The notes under the pieces: model-generated
Told to the model about the DNA's origin: nothing
Seen by the model: the letters and a program-made list of their open reading frames with translations, nothing else
The model's database searches: none
Translations under genes and position numbers: made by a program
Source of the DNA: Sporisorium sorghi
Taxonomy: Eukaryota > Basidiomycota > Ustilaginomycetes > Ustilaginales > Ustilaginaceae
Direction: 5' to 3'
DNA length: 26,049 bases
NCBI GenBank assembly: GCA_023212695.1
Contig: JALCCG010000292.1
Span: forward strand, 1-26,049
In this document: positions 18,279-26,049 of the stretch, in pieces
Position numbering within the stretch: the first letter of the stretch is position 1
Layout: each line of letters starts with the position of its first letter

Positions 18279-18858
18279 CCGCGGAACTTGGTGGAAGGTG
18301 TGTTGTTTCCATGCACGCGTCCTGCTACAGCTTCTCCTGTGCGCTCAGCCTGGACTCCAGCTGCTTTTTCGCATCACAACCTTTGCCTTCCACCTCGATA
18401 TCCTCTAGTCGTTTTCACTTTGTCAACCTCCTACAGTCTTCCTGCCGCATCGTCATCGACGTCGTTGACTGCGAAAGTCATCACCTGCCATTCTCTGGTT
18501 CTCAGCTTTTAATCTCCAAGGATTTGTTTCGCAGGACATTCTGTTCTGTACAGCGAGTCATCATCGTGGATCAAAAGTCATTGTTCAAAACCCACTTTCT
18601 GCACATCGTATCACTTTCGCAGAACTTTCCAGCAAATCACCCGAGTACGGCAACGAGGCATCAACTGCGACAGTCGCCGACATATCCGTGTTCGCCCGCC
18701 ACATCTGTTTCAGACGGAACGTAGCAGCTCAAAAACCGTGGCACAGCCTCTCCTCGCACCTTCTCTGCTCTGTCCAGCCTCGAGCGTCTCGACCGACTTA
18801 CCATCTGCAGCAGCAGCGACACATCTGCGAGATTCGCTCGCTCATCACTACATCCACC

Positions 18859-19680
18859 ATGTCGACCTCCACCCCAACCTCGTCCGCGGCACAAGCCTCG
18901 ACCTCGTCACCGATCACACCGCTGCGACTGCGCTACATCGACGCGGCTACGGCGCAAAAGATCGACGAGGAGCTCATGTCTTCTGCGGGAGGATTTTCGA
19001 TCGACCAACTCATGGAGCTAGCGGGGCTGTCGTGCGCACAAGCCGTGTTCGAGTGCTACCCGCCGACGAAGTACCCGAACGTGCTCGTGGCGTGCGGGCC
19101 GGGCAACCAGGGCGGCGACGGTCTCGTTGCCGCGCGTCATCTGTACCATTTCGGGTACGAGCCGTCGATCTGGTACCCCAAGGAGGGCAAAACAGAGCTG
19201 TTCCCACGGCTCAAAGTGCAGCTGCAAAACCTCGGGTTGCCATTCGTCCCGCAGGATGAGTTCGAGGACGCCCTCGAGGCCGCCGACGTCGTGCTCGACA
19301 GCGTGTTTGGGTTCTCGTTCAAGGGCGAGGTCAGGGATCCGTTCAAAGCGCCACTGGAGATCCTCAAGTACGAATCGCGAATCGAGTTCGAGGCGCGCAA
19401 GATGATGTCCCCCATCGTATCCGTCGACATCCCCAGCTCGTGGGACGTGGAGAAGGGTAACGTGAATAAGGCGTTCACCCCGAGCGTGCTCATCAGCCTC
19501 TCGGCTCCCAAGTTGGGCGCTGTGCATTTCAGCGGCCGCCACTTTCTCGGAGGTCGATTCCTCTCCGAAGACCTCGAGGCCAAGTTTGATCTGCAGCTCC
19601 CAGATTACCCGGGTACGGAACAGGTGGTAGAGATCACGGGCGCCAGGCCGTTGCTGTCCCAGGAGGCCGAGCTGGCATAG
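18859..19680 (+). CDS. NNR1: NAD(P)H-hydrate epimerase (YjeF N-terminal domain, AIBP/Nnr1)
   Basis: The 273-residue protein is close in length to yeast Nnr1 (246) and human NAXE (288). A Ser/Thr/Ala-rich head (1-25) leads into the YjeF_N fold: FSIDQLMELAG (46-56), the phosphate-binding loop GPGNQGGDG (80-88), DSVFGFSFKGEVRDPF, SVDIPSSWDVEKG with the probable catalytic Asp190, and SAPKLGAVHFSG then GGRF. The enzyme interconverts the R and S forms of damaged NAD(P)H hydrates so that the partner ATP-dependent dehydratase can repair them. The ATG at 18859 has a strong context (CATCCACC before ATG) and is the first in-frame ATG. The frame is open for 130 further codons upstream, and the part nearest the ATG is Arg-rich, so a mitochondrial isoform from a non-ATG start or an upstream exon is possible. 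The loop usually reads GPGNNGGDG; here the second Asn is Gln. Confidence 0.93.
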   Translation: MSTSTPTSSAAQASTSSPITPLRLRYIDAATAQKIDEELMSSAGGFSIDQLMELAGLSCAQAVFECYPPTKYPNVLVACGPGNQGGDGLVAARHLYHFGYEPSIWYPKEGKTELFPRLKVQLQNLGLPFVPQDEFEDALEAADVVLDSVFGFSFKGEVRDPFKAPLEILKYESRIEFEARKMMSPIVSVDIPSSWDVEKGNVNKAFTPSVLISLSAPKLGAVHFSGRHFLGGRFLSEDLEAKFDLQLPDYPGTEQVVEITGARPLLSQEAELA

Positions 19681-19809
19681 TGTCCATACAGAAGGGTTTG
19701 TGAGTCGTGCCCTTTTCAATGGGCTGTTGTTCGTCGATCTTCATCAATCAGCAGGTTGTAATAAAGGTTCGGGTTTTCACTGGGTGTAGTGCAGAGTGTT
19801 TGTGTTTGC

Positions 19810-22479
19810 CTAAAGCAAGAACTGCAGCTCGTCGGGCGATAAGATGTGCAAAAAATCCCGCTGCTCCTGATCCTTGTTCTTCTGCTGATCCGTGTGCGAG
19901 ACGATCTCGGCGAAACTCTTGGCCAGCACCTCGGCCTTGTTGATCACCGCATCCGCATTAAACTCGCCAGTGAGCGAGTTGAAGTACTGCAAGATCTCGT
20001 CAAAGTGCTGCAGATACCGCATGAGATAATCGCGGTGCAGCTCGAGCAGCGCAAGCGCGCAGAAGAGGTGAAAACTCCTACTGAGCCCCCACTCGCCCTC
20101 ATCCCCGCTGCCGGAAGGCTCGGCGGCCCAGCACGCCTCCCACAACGCCAGCGTCTCGTCAAACGTAAACTCGCGCTTGAACCGCACAAGCAGCCAGCGG
20201 AAGCAGAAGAAGAGGTTGAGCGAGTCGGTGCGCTCCAGATGCGCGTACACCGCCGGATCCATGATGGAGATGAGCTTTTGGAGGAGGACGAGTTGCGTCT
20301 TCATGCCGGACTGGTCGCGGTAGAAGTTGGACTTGGTGCGTTCCATGAGGCCGACAAAGCACCAGAATGTGCGCACCTCGTCTCCCTGGCACATGAGGTA
20401 CAGCGGCGAGCACAGGTCCGACATGCCCTGCACGTACCCCGCCAGCAGGCCTGCCGCAGCTGTATTCTCGCCCTCAGAAGCGGCGGCACGCGCCTGGTCC
20501 GCTTCCCACACGCCGTACGTCAACAGAATCTCGCCGAGCCGCGCCGTGTGCGGGTTCGGGTCCTGCATCGGATCCGCATCCCGGTTGGCTGTGAACGCCG
20601 CATCGCGTGCAAAGAGCGGCTGGGTGCGGTCGGTGCGCAGACAGTCGACGCGCACGCGGTGCTGCTGCTCGCGAAACTCGTTGGACGCCAACAGCTGGTC
20701 GTCGGTCTGCCAGCGTGCTTTGTACGTGTGATACTCGACCTCGTGCTGCTCCCACACCTTTGCTCGCGTCTCCGACGTGCCTTCGAACGGGACCGCGTCG
20801 AGCAAGAACGGCCAGGCGTGCTTCCGCGCTTCGTTGGTGAGGCCGTTGACAAAGACGCGGTGGCGGATCTCGCTGGTCGGATGCAGTGCGCGGCCGGTCT
20901 CGCTGTCGAACAAGGAGCGCCATTCTTGTACATCCAGACCGGTGGGCGATGCTGCTGCTGTGGTGTCGAGGTTGAGATCTGCGGTTCGAGCTTCGCGTTC
21001 CGAAATGGGCCTTGGCAAGTCGTAGATCTTTTCGAGCACTTCGAACGCACCCAACTCGCTCCCCTCGGTTCGATTCCCTGACGCGCTGGAGGGTCGCCCA
21101 TGGGCTTCAGTCGCAGCACCGCCGATGTTTGCACCGAGCCGTTCCTCCTTGCGCCGATTGCGCTCGCCTTCCTCCGCAACAAGCCGCGCCCACCGAGCCA
21201 AATACACCCTAGCACTATCATAGTACTCGCCCGTACCGCTCTTGTTGGCAATGCTCGAGGTGCGCCACTCCCATTCGCCCTCATTGGGCCCAAGCGGCAC
21301 CGGCCCAGCCTGGGCAAACGACTGCACGGGACCAGGAAGATGCGGGACATAGGGCTTGGCGAGCGGATGCGAAAGCACGGCATGCGACGCGTGGCGAGCC
21401 TGCTGTGTAAAGTTGGCAAACGAGGAGAGCACTGACATGCGTGCGCTTTTGGCCCAGACGGTGAGGTTGTCCATGGCAAGCTCGTTGTTGCGTCGTGCAT
21501 GGCCATTGCCGGGCAGAGACTGGTGGAGAGGGCTCATGGAGTAGGCATTGTCCGAGAGGTCCTGGCTCCAAGCAGCGTTGGCAGGATTGGGGTTGGGCAT
21601 GTCGATGGCGTCGTCGTCGAAGAGGGGCGTGCTGTGGGTCTCGAGATCGGCGCGCGATGGGTTGACGAGGAAGAGGTTGGGGTCTATGGCACTACGATGG
21701 ATGTTGGCGTATTTGCGTAATTGCTGGACCAGCTCGTCGCCACCCCAGGTGGGAGATGGCGATGTGGGACGAGGCGATGTACGTTGGGAAGGGGCAGCAG
21801 ACCACGAGGATGAGCCAGGTGTATCCAAGTGAGCCTGGGCAGCAGCAGCATGCGCCGAAACAGACTGTTTGGCCTTGTGCATGGAGAGTACGGTGCTCTT
21901 GCTCTCGTCGTCGTGGAAATGGAGCGTCGGCATGGCCACCCCGCCGACCTGACTTATGGTAACAGTGCCATACCACGAGCTGATGGTGGGCGTCTTGATA
22001 GTAAAGCTGTAGATGCTGGAGAGCGGCAGCGAAAAGGCATACATGGAAGAGGTGGGAGGCGGTGCAATGAGCATCGACTCTTGATCATCTTCGTCATCGT
22101 CCTCTACGGCATCGAGGCTCTTGCGTGGCTCGAAAAGGGTATCGTCGTCGCCTGCTTTGGCGGAGGTGGTATATTCGATGCGCACGAATTTCTCGAGTTC
22201 CTGACGCTGCTCTACCAGGCTCTCGGGGAGAAATGATAGAAGGACTTTGGCACCAGGCTTGGCGGAACCGGCTCTACTGAGTGCGAGGTAGCCGGGCACG
22301 TTGTGCTTTGCATAGGGCGAGGGATGAACGTAGACCTTGGACTTGGACCAGAGGAGTGTATGTGGTTCGGATGTAGAGTCCTTGCTCGATGTCGAGGCAG
22401 CTGTCGAAGCTGACGAGTGTTGCTGTTGCGCCGGCTGTGCATTTGAATTGCCACTGTGGGCTTGGCTATTGTCCGCCAT
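19810..22479 (-). CDS. GYP7: TBC domain Rab GTPase-activating protein, Gyp7/TBC1D15-like
   Basis: The 889-residue protein starts MADNSQAHSG at 22479 in a strong context (AAAGCC before ATGG). An ATG 64 codons earlier (22671) would translate a poly(A) run as poly-Lys and is not favoured. From residue 42 the family's N-terminal Rab-binding region begins (LLWSKSKVYVHPSPYAKHN). A Ser/Pro-rich middle follows. The TBC domain spans about 555-830. Its arginine finger is Arg615 in VDCLRTDRTQPLF (DxxR motif) and its glutamine finger is Gln684 in YVQGMSDL, so it should be catalytically active. SLNLFFCFRWLLVRFKREF and LALWEACWA are further typical blocks. Gyp7 proteins stimulate GTP hydrolysis by Ypt7/Rab7-type GTPases in endosome-vacuole traffic. 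It converges on the epimerase gene with 129 bases between stops, so the 3' UTRs probably overlap. Confidence 0.93.
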   Translation of the reverse strand: MADNSQAHSGNSNAQPAQQQHSSASTAASTSSKDSTSEPHTLLWSKSKVYVHPSPYAKHNVPGYLALSRAGSAKPGAKVLLSFLPESLVEQRQELEKFVRIEYTTSAKAGDDDTLFEPRKSLDAVEDDDEDDQESMLIAPPPTSSMYAFSLPLSSIYSFTIKTPTISSWYGTVTISQVGGVAMPTLHFHDDESKSTVLSMHKAKQSVSAHAAAAQAHLDTPGSSSWSAAPSQRTSPRPTSPSPTWGGDELVQQLRKYANIHRSAIDPNLFLVNPSRADLETHSTPLFDDDAIDMPNPNPANAAWSQDLSDNAYSMSPLHQSLPGNGHARRNNELAMDNLTVWAKSARMSVLSSFANFTQQARHASHAVLSHPLAKPYVPHLPGPVQSFAQAGPVPLGPNEGEWEWRTSSIANKSGTGEYYDSARVYLARWARLVAEEGERNRRKEERLGANIGGAATEAHGRPSSASGNRTEGSELGAFEVLEKIYDLPRPISEREARTADLNLDTTAAASPTGLDVQEWRSLFDSETGRALHPTSEIRHRVFVNGLTNEARKHAWPFLLDAVPFEGTSETRAKVWEQHEVEYHTYKARWQTDDQLLASNEFREQQHRVRVDCLRTDRTQPLFARDAAFTANRDADPMQDPNPHTARLGEILLTYGVWEADQARAAASEGENTAAAGLLAGYVQGMSDLCSPLYLMCQGDEVRTFWCFVGLMERTKSNFYRDQSGMKTQLVLLQKLISIMDPAVYAHLERTDSLNLFFCFRWLLVRFKREFTFDETLALWEACWAAEPSGSGDEGEWGLSRSFHLFCALALLELHRDYLMRYLQHFDEILQYFNSLTGEFNADAVINKAEVLAKSFAEIVSHTDQQKNKDQEQRDFLHILSPDELQFLL

Positions 22480-22629
22480 GGCTTTTACGTCAACGTCGAC
22501 GCCATCGACCGTTGCTGGATGCAATTGAAGGCAAGTGCTTTCGATGATCACGGTTGAATGTATCGTTCGGAGGCTGTCATGATGGAAGCCAAGAGTCGAA
22601 GCGGCTGATAACGAAGGACGCACGGATAC

Positions 22630-22648
22630 TTTTTTTTTTTTTTTTTTT
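22630..22648 (+). repeat. T19 homopolymer tract
   Basis: 19 consecutive T residues on the + strand, 150 bases upstream of the GYP7 start. Confidence 0.95.
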
Positions 22649-22970
22649 GGGCAGTGTGAACTCAGCTGCACGCCATAAAGCTGTCAGAAACAGCCAAAAA
22701 AAATTTCCTCCACATCGCGCACAGCCTTGTCGAAAAAATGACACAGAAAATGCAGCACACAAAAATCACGACCAGCCAAAAAAGGGGCGCTACAGTAGCA
22801 AGACTGTAACTGCAACAGCCTGTGAACGGGAGTGCAAGAGGTCCTTTTTCGGGCTGGGAGCTTGGAGCTGGTTAGATATTTGAGCAGGAATGCTTTTCCG
22901 CCGACAAGAACAGTGCAGTCCGGTAAGTTGAGGGGGTTCAGAAGAGGCTCATTCATCAATCATTTCGTCT

Positions 22971-22990
22971 TGCGGTGCGGTGCGGTGCGG
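22971..22990 (+). repeat. (TGCGG)4 tandem repeat
   Basis: Four perfect TGCGG units in the divergent promoter region between GYP7 and the coiled-coil gene. Confidence 0.95.
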
Positions 22991-23064
22991 CCAAACTGAA
23001 AATTTAGGTTGGACGGCACGTGATGCATGAAACAGCGTGCGCGCCAACGCGCTCACAACATGCG

Positions 23065-23106
23065 TTTTTTTTTTTTTTTTCTTTTTTTTTTTTTCTTTTT
23101 CTTTTT
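23065..23106 (+). repeat. Interrupted poly(dT) tract
   Basis: T16, C, T13, C, T5, C, T5 on the + strand. The single C interruptions resemble those of the tract at 8399. Confidence 0.95.
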
Positions 23107-23224
23107 CGAATGTTGGATTTTTAGACAGAGGCGCATTGACTGAATGCGATACACAGCAGAATGGCGCAGAGCAGCGAAGCGAGACAGCTTCGACTGGGCT
23201 TTGTGCGTCGTCCCTTGCGCAGAC

Positions 23225-23265
<41 letters not shown>
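23225..23265 (+). repeat. (CAT)n microsatellite
   Basis: Just under 14 perfect CAT units, about 195 bases before the ATG of the coiled-coil gene, probably in its 5' leader or promoter. Confidence 0.95.
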
Positions 23266-23459
23266 ATTCGACATTGGTTGATCGGTCAACGCTTTCTCTT
23301 CCACCTTCATCCATCCACACCTAGCTTAGCATCTGCAGCCAACCACAGCTGCATTGCATCCGCACGCCAAACAACAGACGCGTCCCAGCTTGGCCTTCAT
23401 AAGTCTACATTGCACGCGGCGCTCAGCTGGAAAGACCCACAAAAGAAGGAAAACACGCC

Positions 23460-26049
23460 ATGTCGAGAGCTCATCACCATTATCCCGTTGCATCCACATC
23501 CTACCACCAACCCCCTCGCGATATTGCTTCGCATCGCATTCGAACGGCTGCTGATCGCAGACAAGCCGCCGCCGTCGCCGACTTCTCCCAAGACATCTAC
23601 ATCCCGGAATCTCAAGAGGAGCTCAACAGAGTCAGCATCGAATCGCGTCTTCTTCAGCCCAGCGGGCCCACTCACAATCCAGACATGCGCAGGGCAGACC
23701 TCACCTCGGCGTCGTCCACCTTTGACACGTACGACCGCATCGGGCGCGAAGACGACGTGCCATCCGCTCAACCTGCGGTCGCTACCACCACCGCCGCCAG
23801 CAGACGTGCTCGTGCATCAAACATACCGATCCCAACAGACCGTCTTCAACACCTCGATGTCGACGAGAGCTTGATCCCTGGCGTAGGTCGTGGCGTGCGT
23901 AGTGCAGTGCCCTCGCAGACATCGTACCAGGAGCGATTGCGCTCTCTCAACGCTGCTCAGAACCGATATGAGTCGTCTCCATCCAGGAGTCCCTACCGTC
24001 CTGGCAAGTACTCCTCTGGCTACATCGCATCACAAGCCAGGCAGCCAGTGGCAGCAGCTGCAACAGCAAGACCCTCTGCATACCAACCTCGAACTGGCGC
24101 GCTTCCTCGTCAGGCTCAGGTCGAAAGCGAGTCCGAGTCAGACGGCGATTCGGCCAGCGAGTCTGGCGAGTCGGATGCCATCAACGTCCGCACTGCTACC
24201 TTCAACAGCACAGGCAACCATCGCAATTTCGCAGCTACTCCTGCCGGTCACACTGCCGCCATGACGGCCAACTACCGCCAGCGTCCCACGCTCGGCCAGG
24301 ATACGCTCGACCGCATTGAATTCGACATCTACACCGACACGGACGGCGAGCATCTTTCTCGCAGAGATGCGGCCACAACACGAACTTCGATGCAGCAACA
24401 GCGACAACAGCAACAACCATCAAGGCCGCGTCCCGACCCCACAGGTCCCTTTGCTTCCCCGCGCGCCACCAACACGTTTGGCATGAACGCTGCCGACTAC
24501 CAGCAGCACCTCGCATCGCGCACCCTCACCTCTCCCGCTCTGCGTACGCTCATCGGCGACCGCTCCAAGAGCCCAGACAGCCCTACGCCGGCGCCGTCCA
24601 TCGACGGCGTCCTGCACGCGGGCAAGACCAATGCCAGGGATGCGCAGCGTCCAGACAGACACCCGCAGCAGCCTCGCGCCACGCGTCAAGCAAACGTGTC
24701 CGCCGTCAGCGCATTCGAGGATCTGGCGCGTCGGTTGCAGAAGGATGTCGAGCTCACCCGCAGGAACGCGGACGGCAATGCGGACGGCAATGCGGACGAT
24801 GCGGACGATGGCAGCGCGTCCAACTCGGGAGGCAGTGGCTTTGGGCCGGGCAGCCAGGCGTCGAGTGCGCGCACTCGTGTCGAGCCCGAGTCAGCACCCA
24901 ATGCGGGCAAAACGTTCAGCGCGGCGCAGTTCAACTCGTCCGGCTATCCTGCGCTTCACAAAGCGGCGGCTGCGGGCAATGACGCCACTTCGCTGTGGGG
25001 TGTGCGGCTGCCGGACGTGACTGGTTTGACGTCCGCCCTGGGCTCGCCTGTCAAGGCGCGCGATGCGGTCAAGCACAGGCCGTTTGACAGCGCGGTGGGC
25101 AACCAGGACGCGCGGATGGAGGAGCTGGTCAACTTGCGCTGCTTCGTCGATGGCATCCAGGTCGAGCTCGATCGCGCGGGGGAGCGGATTCTCAATCTGG
25201 AGCAGGCACAGGAGCAGCAGAGCCAGGACTTCCAGGGGTTGCGATCGGAGATGCAGAGCGCGCTCAAGGACGTACGTGCCCAACAGCCTGTGTCGGAGGA
25301 GCAGTTGATGCAGCTTATCCTGCAGAAGTTGCAGAGTTCCGAGGCGCTGTCGTCCCAGCAGCAGAAGCAGCAACGTACGAACGTCGAAAAGCGAAGCGCA
25401 GGGGTGCAGACACATTCTCAGACCAGACCAACGCACAAAGAGCCCGAGCAGCCGGCCAGAGAGGAGACCAGAAGCCAAGTCGAAGTGGTCAATCGACTCT
25501 ACACCGAGCTCGACAAACTGCGACGAGCGATGGAGGAGCAGTACCGCAGCGCAGCGGGCATTGCCCCGCACGACGCCGACACTCGCGAGCAAACCGACGC
25601 AAGGTCTCACCGTGCAGCGTACAGGCACCACGACAATTTCCCGTCCGGTCGCGATCCGTGGGAAGCGATCGAGGCTCTGCGCGTGCAGGTGTTGAGCCTG
25701 GCGGACGAAGTCGAGGGCCTCAACGGGCTTGTGCTCGGGCAACTGGCTGCTGTGCCCGCCCAGCGCAAGAGGGGGCCGAGGGTGAGTGGCGCTCGTCAGC
25801 GGATGCAGGAGGAGAGGTACTACGATGATGCGCATCCTGCGTCAGAGCCGGTGTATGCGGTTCAGCGGGGTGCTTCTTCGGCGCGTGTGTCGGCGGCGAG
25901 AGATCGTGTCGAGATCCGCACCGACCCCGTTGACGAGGAGATGGACGAGCACTACCGCCGGCGCGTCTCGCCTCGACAGCGGTCCAGCCCGCCCCGCCCA
26001 GTTGCCCACGACGACGACGAGGAGCACGAGGAGTACGACCGGACCATCG
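23460..26049 (+). CDS. Long disordered coiled-coil protein, 3' end cut by the window (possibly spindle pole body protein)
   Basis: A frame opening MSRAHHHYPVASTSYH stays open from 23460 to the window edge, giving at least 863 residues without a stop. Codon ends are GC-rich as in the other genes. Most of it is low complexity (Ser/Arg/Gln/Asp). More ordered blocks are AFEDLARRLQKDVELTRR, SLWGVRLPDVTGLTSALGSP (W513), and coiled coils at about 558-605 (NLRCFVDGIQVELDRAGERI), 680-705 and 735-755. The LPDVTGLTSALGSP block followed by a coiled coil reminds me of fungal spindle-pole-body proteins related to S. pombe Ppc89, but this is recall without a search. A short tandem repeat encodes NADGNADGNADDADDG. 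The region beyond the third coiled coil is highly charged. The gene is divergent from GYP7. Confidence 0.82.
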   Translation, partial: MSRAHHHYPVASTSYHQPPRDIASHRIRTAADRRQAAAVADFSQDIYIPESQEELNRVSIESRLLQPSGPTHNPDMRRADLTSASSTFDTYDRIGREDDVPSAQPAVATTTAASRRARASNIPIPTDRLQHLDVDESLIPGVGRGVRSAVPSQTSYQERLRSLNAAQNRYESSPSRSPYRPGKYSSGYIASQARQPVAAAATARPSAYQPRTGALPRQAQVESESESDGDSASESGESDAINVRTATFNSTGNHRNFAATPAGHTAAMTANYRQRPTLGQDTLDRIEFDIYTDTDGEHLSRRDAATTRTSMQQQRQQQQPSRPRPDPTGPFASPRATNTFGMNAADYQQHLASRTLTSPALRTLIGDRSKSPDSPTPAPSIDGVLHAGKTNARDAQRPDRHPQQPRATRQANVSAVSAFEDLARRLQKDVELTRRNADGNADGNADDADDGSASNSGGSGFGPGSQASSARTRVEPESAPNAGKTFSAAQFNSSGYPALHKAAAAGNDATSLWGVRLPDVTGLTSALGSPVKARDAVKHRPFDSAVGNQDARMEELVNLRCFVDGIQVELDRAGERILNLEQAQEQQSQDFQGLRSEMQSALKDVRAQQPVSEEQLMQLILQKLQSSEALSSQQQKQQRTNVEKRSAGVQTHSQTRPTHKEPEQPAREETRSQVEVVNRLYTELDKLRRAMEEQYRSAAGIAPHDADTREQTDARSHRAAYRHHDNFPSGRDPWEAIEALRVQVLSLADEVEGLNGLVLGQLAAVPAQRKRGPRVSGARQRMQEERYYDDAHPASEPVYAVQRGASSARVSAARDRVEIRTDPVDEEMDEHYRRRVSPRQRSSPPRPVAHDDDEEHEEYDRTI
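24768..24810 (+). repeat. In-frame 12-bp tandem repeat in the coiled-coil gene
   Basis: Copies of GCGGACGGCAAT and the shorter GCGGACGAT follow one another within the coding region, adding Ala-Asp-Gly-Asn and Ala-Asp-Asp units. Every length change is a multiple of three, so the frame is kept. Confidence 0.85.

Larger units (their letters stand above)
17754..18858. other. Upstream region and leader of the epimerase gene
   Basis: No independent gene is supported. It holds a T15 run (17919-17933), a TTTAAATAC TATA-like motif near 18199, an A11/(TAA)n repeat, and then pyrimidine-rich sequence up to the ATG at 18859. A 137-codon frame on the + strand (18311-18724) starts with ATG and would be an upstream ORF if the transcript starts before it. 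The frame of the epimerase itself is open without any ATG from 18469 to 18858. Confidence 0.5.
22480..23459. other. Divergent promoter region, GYP7 / coiled-coil gene
   Basis: No gene is supported in these 980 bases. They contain two T tracts, a (TGCGG)4 repeat and a (CAT)n microsatellite. A 237-codon frame (23161-23874) runs across the CAT repeat as poly-Ser and overlaps the start of the next gene in another frame, so it is taken as a shadow. Both neighbouring genes point away from the region, so it should hold both promoters; no TATA box was seen. Confidence 0.5.

Noticed and set aside
18688..18858. GTG at 18688 as the epimerase start
   Set aside because: Eukaryotic genes rarely start at GTG, and an ATG in strong context lies at 18859. 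The upstream stretch is reported as a finding instead.
22480..22671. ATG at 22671 as the GYP7 start
   Set aside because: It would translate a homopolymer as poly-Lys and adds 64 residues without family similarity. The ATG at 22479 has a stronger context.
23161..23874. 237-codon plus-strand frame across the CAT repeat
   Set aside because: It encodes a poly-Ser run from the microsatellite and overlaps the better supported frame that starts at 23460 and stays open to the window end.
24891..25835. 314-codon minus-strand frame
   Set aside because: It is the antisense shadow of the coiled-coil gene; its Leu/Arg/His-rich composition mirrors Gln/Glu/Ala-rich coding sequence.

Overview
The window looks like nuclear DNA of a basidiomycete fungus, most likely a smut (Ustilaginales). 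The species call is inference. It rests on large, mostly intron-less genes with a GC-rich third codon position, short GT..AG introns in two housekeeping genes, a white-collar-2 type PAS/GATA regulator with the basidiomycete arrangement, and AT-poor intergenic DNA broken by long poly(dT) tracts and microsatellites. No rRNA, tRNA, CRISPR, phage or transposase gene was found.

Layout, left to right. 1-370: upstream region with a T67 homopolymer. 371-1954 (+): mitochondrial succinyl-CoA:3-ketoacid CoA-transferase (SCOT). 2215-2568 (-): possible small protein of unknown function. 2835-3451 (-): translation factor eIF1/SUI1, one intron. 4422-7229 (-): WC-2-like blue-light/GATA regulator. 7230-10960: 3.7 kb with no convincing gene, presumably leader and promoter of the WC-2 gene plus simple repeats. 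10961-12670 (-): UAS/UBX protein of the FAF2/Ubx2 type (ER-associated degradation). 13362-16345 (+): PWP2/UTP1, a U3 snoRNP WD-repeat protein with one intron, divergent from the UBX gene. 16346-18858: gene-free stretch holding a cluster of 20-bp palindromes. 18859-19680 (+): NAD(P)H-hydrate epimerase. 19810-22479 (-): Gyp7-type Rab GTPase-activating protein, convergent with the epimerase and only 129 bp away. 23460 to beyond 26049 (+): 5' part of a long disordered/coiled-coil protein, possibly a spindle-pole-body component.

The genes are mostly unrelated housekeeping functions (ketone/CoA metabolism, translation initiation, light signalling, protein quality control, ribosome biogenesis, metabolite repair, vesicle traffic). 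There is no operon or functional cluster. Genes alternate between divergent pairs sharing about 0.7-1 kb promoters (UBX/PWP2, GYP7/coiled-coil) and tightly convergent pairs.

The least explained part is 16915-17753. Six near-complete copies of AACACTCAG-NN-CTGAGTGTT, with a variable central dinucleotide, lie in otherwise unique sequence together with six CCAAT/ATTGG boxes. Other points worth a look are a long-range stem with C/D-box-like motifs in the PWP2 intron, a 130-codon ATG-less in-frame extension upstream of the epimerase start, and the fact that all seven long poly(dT) tracts carry T on the same strand.
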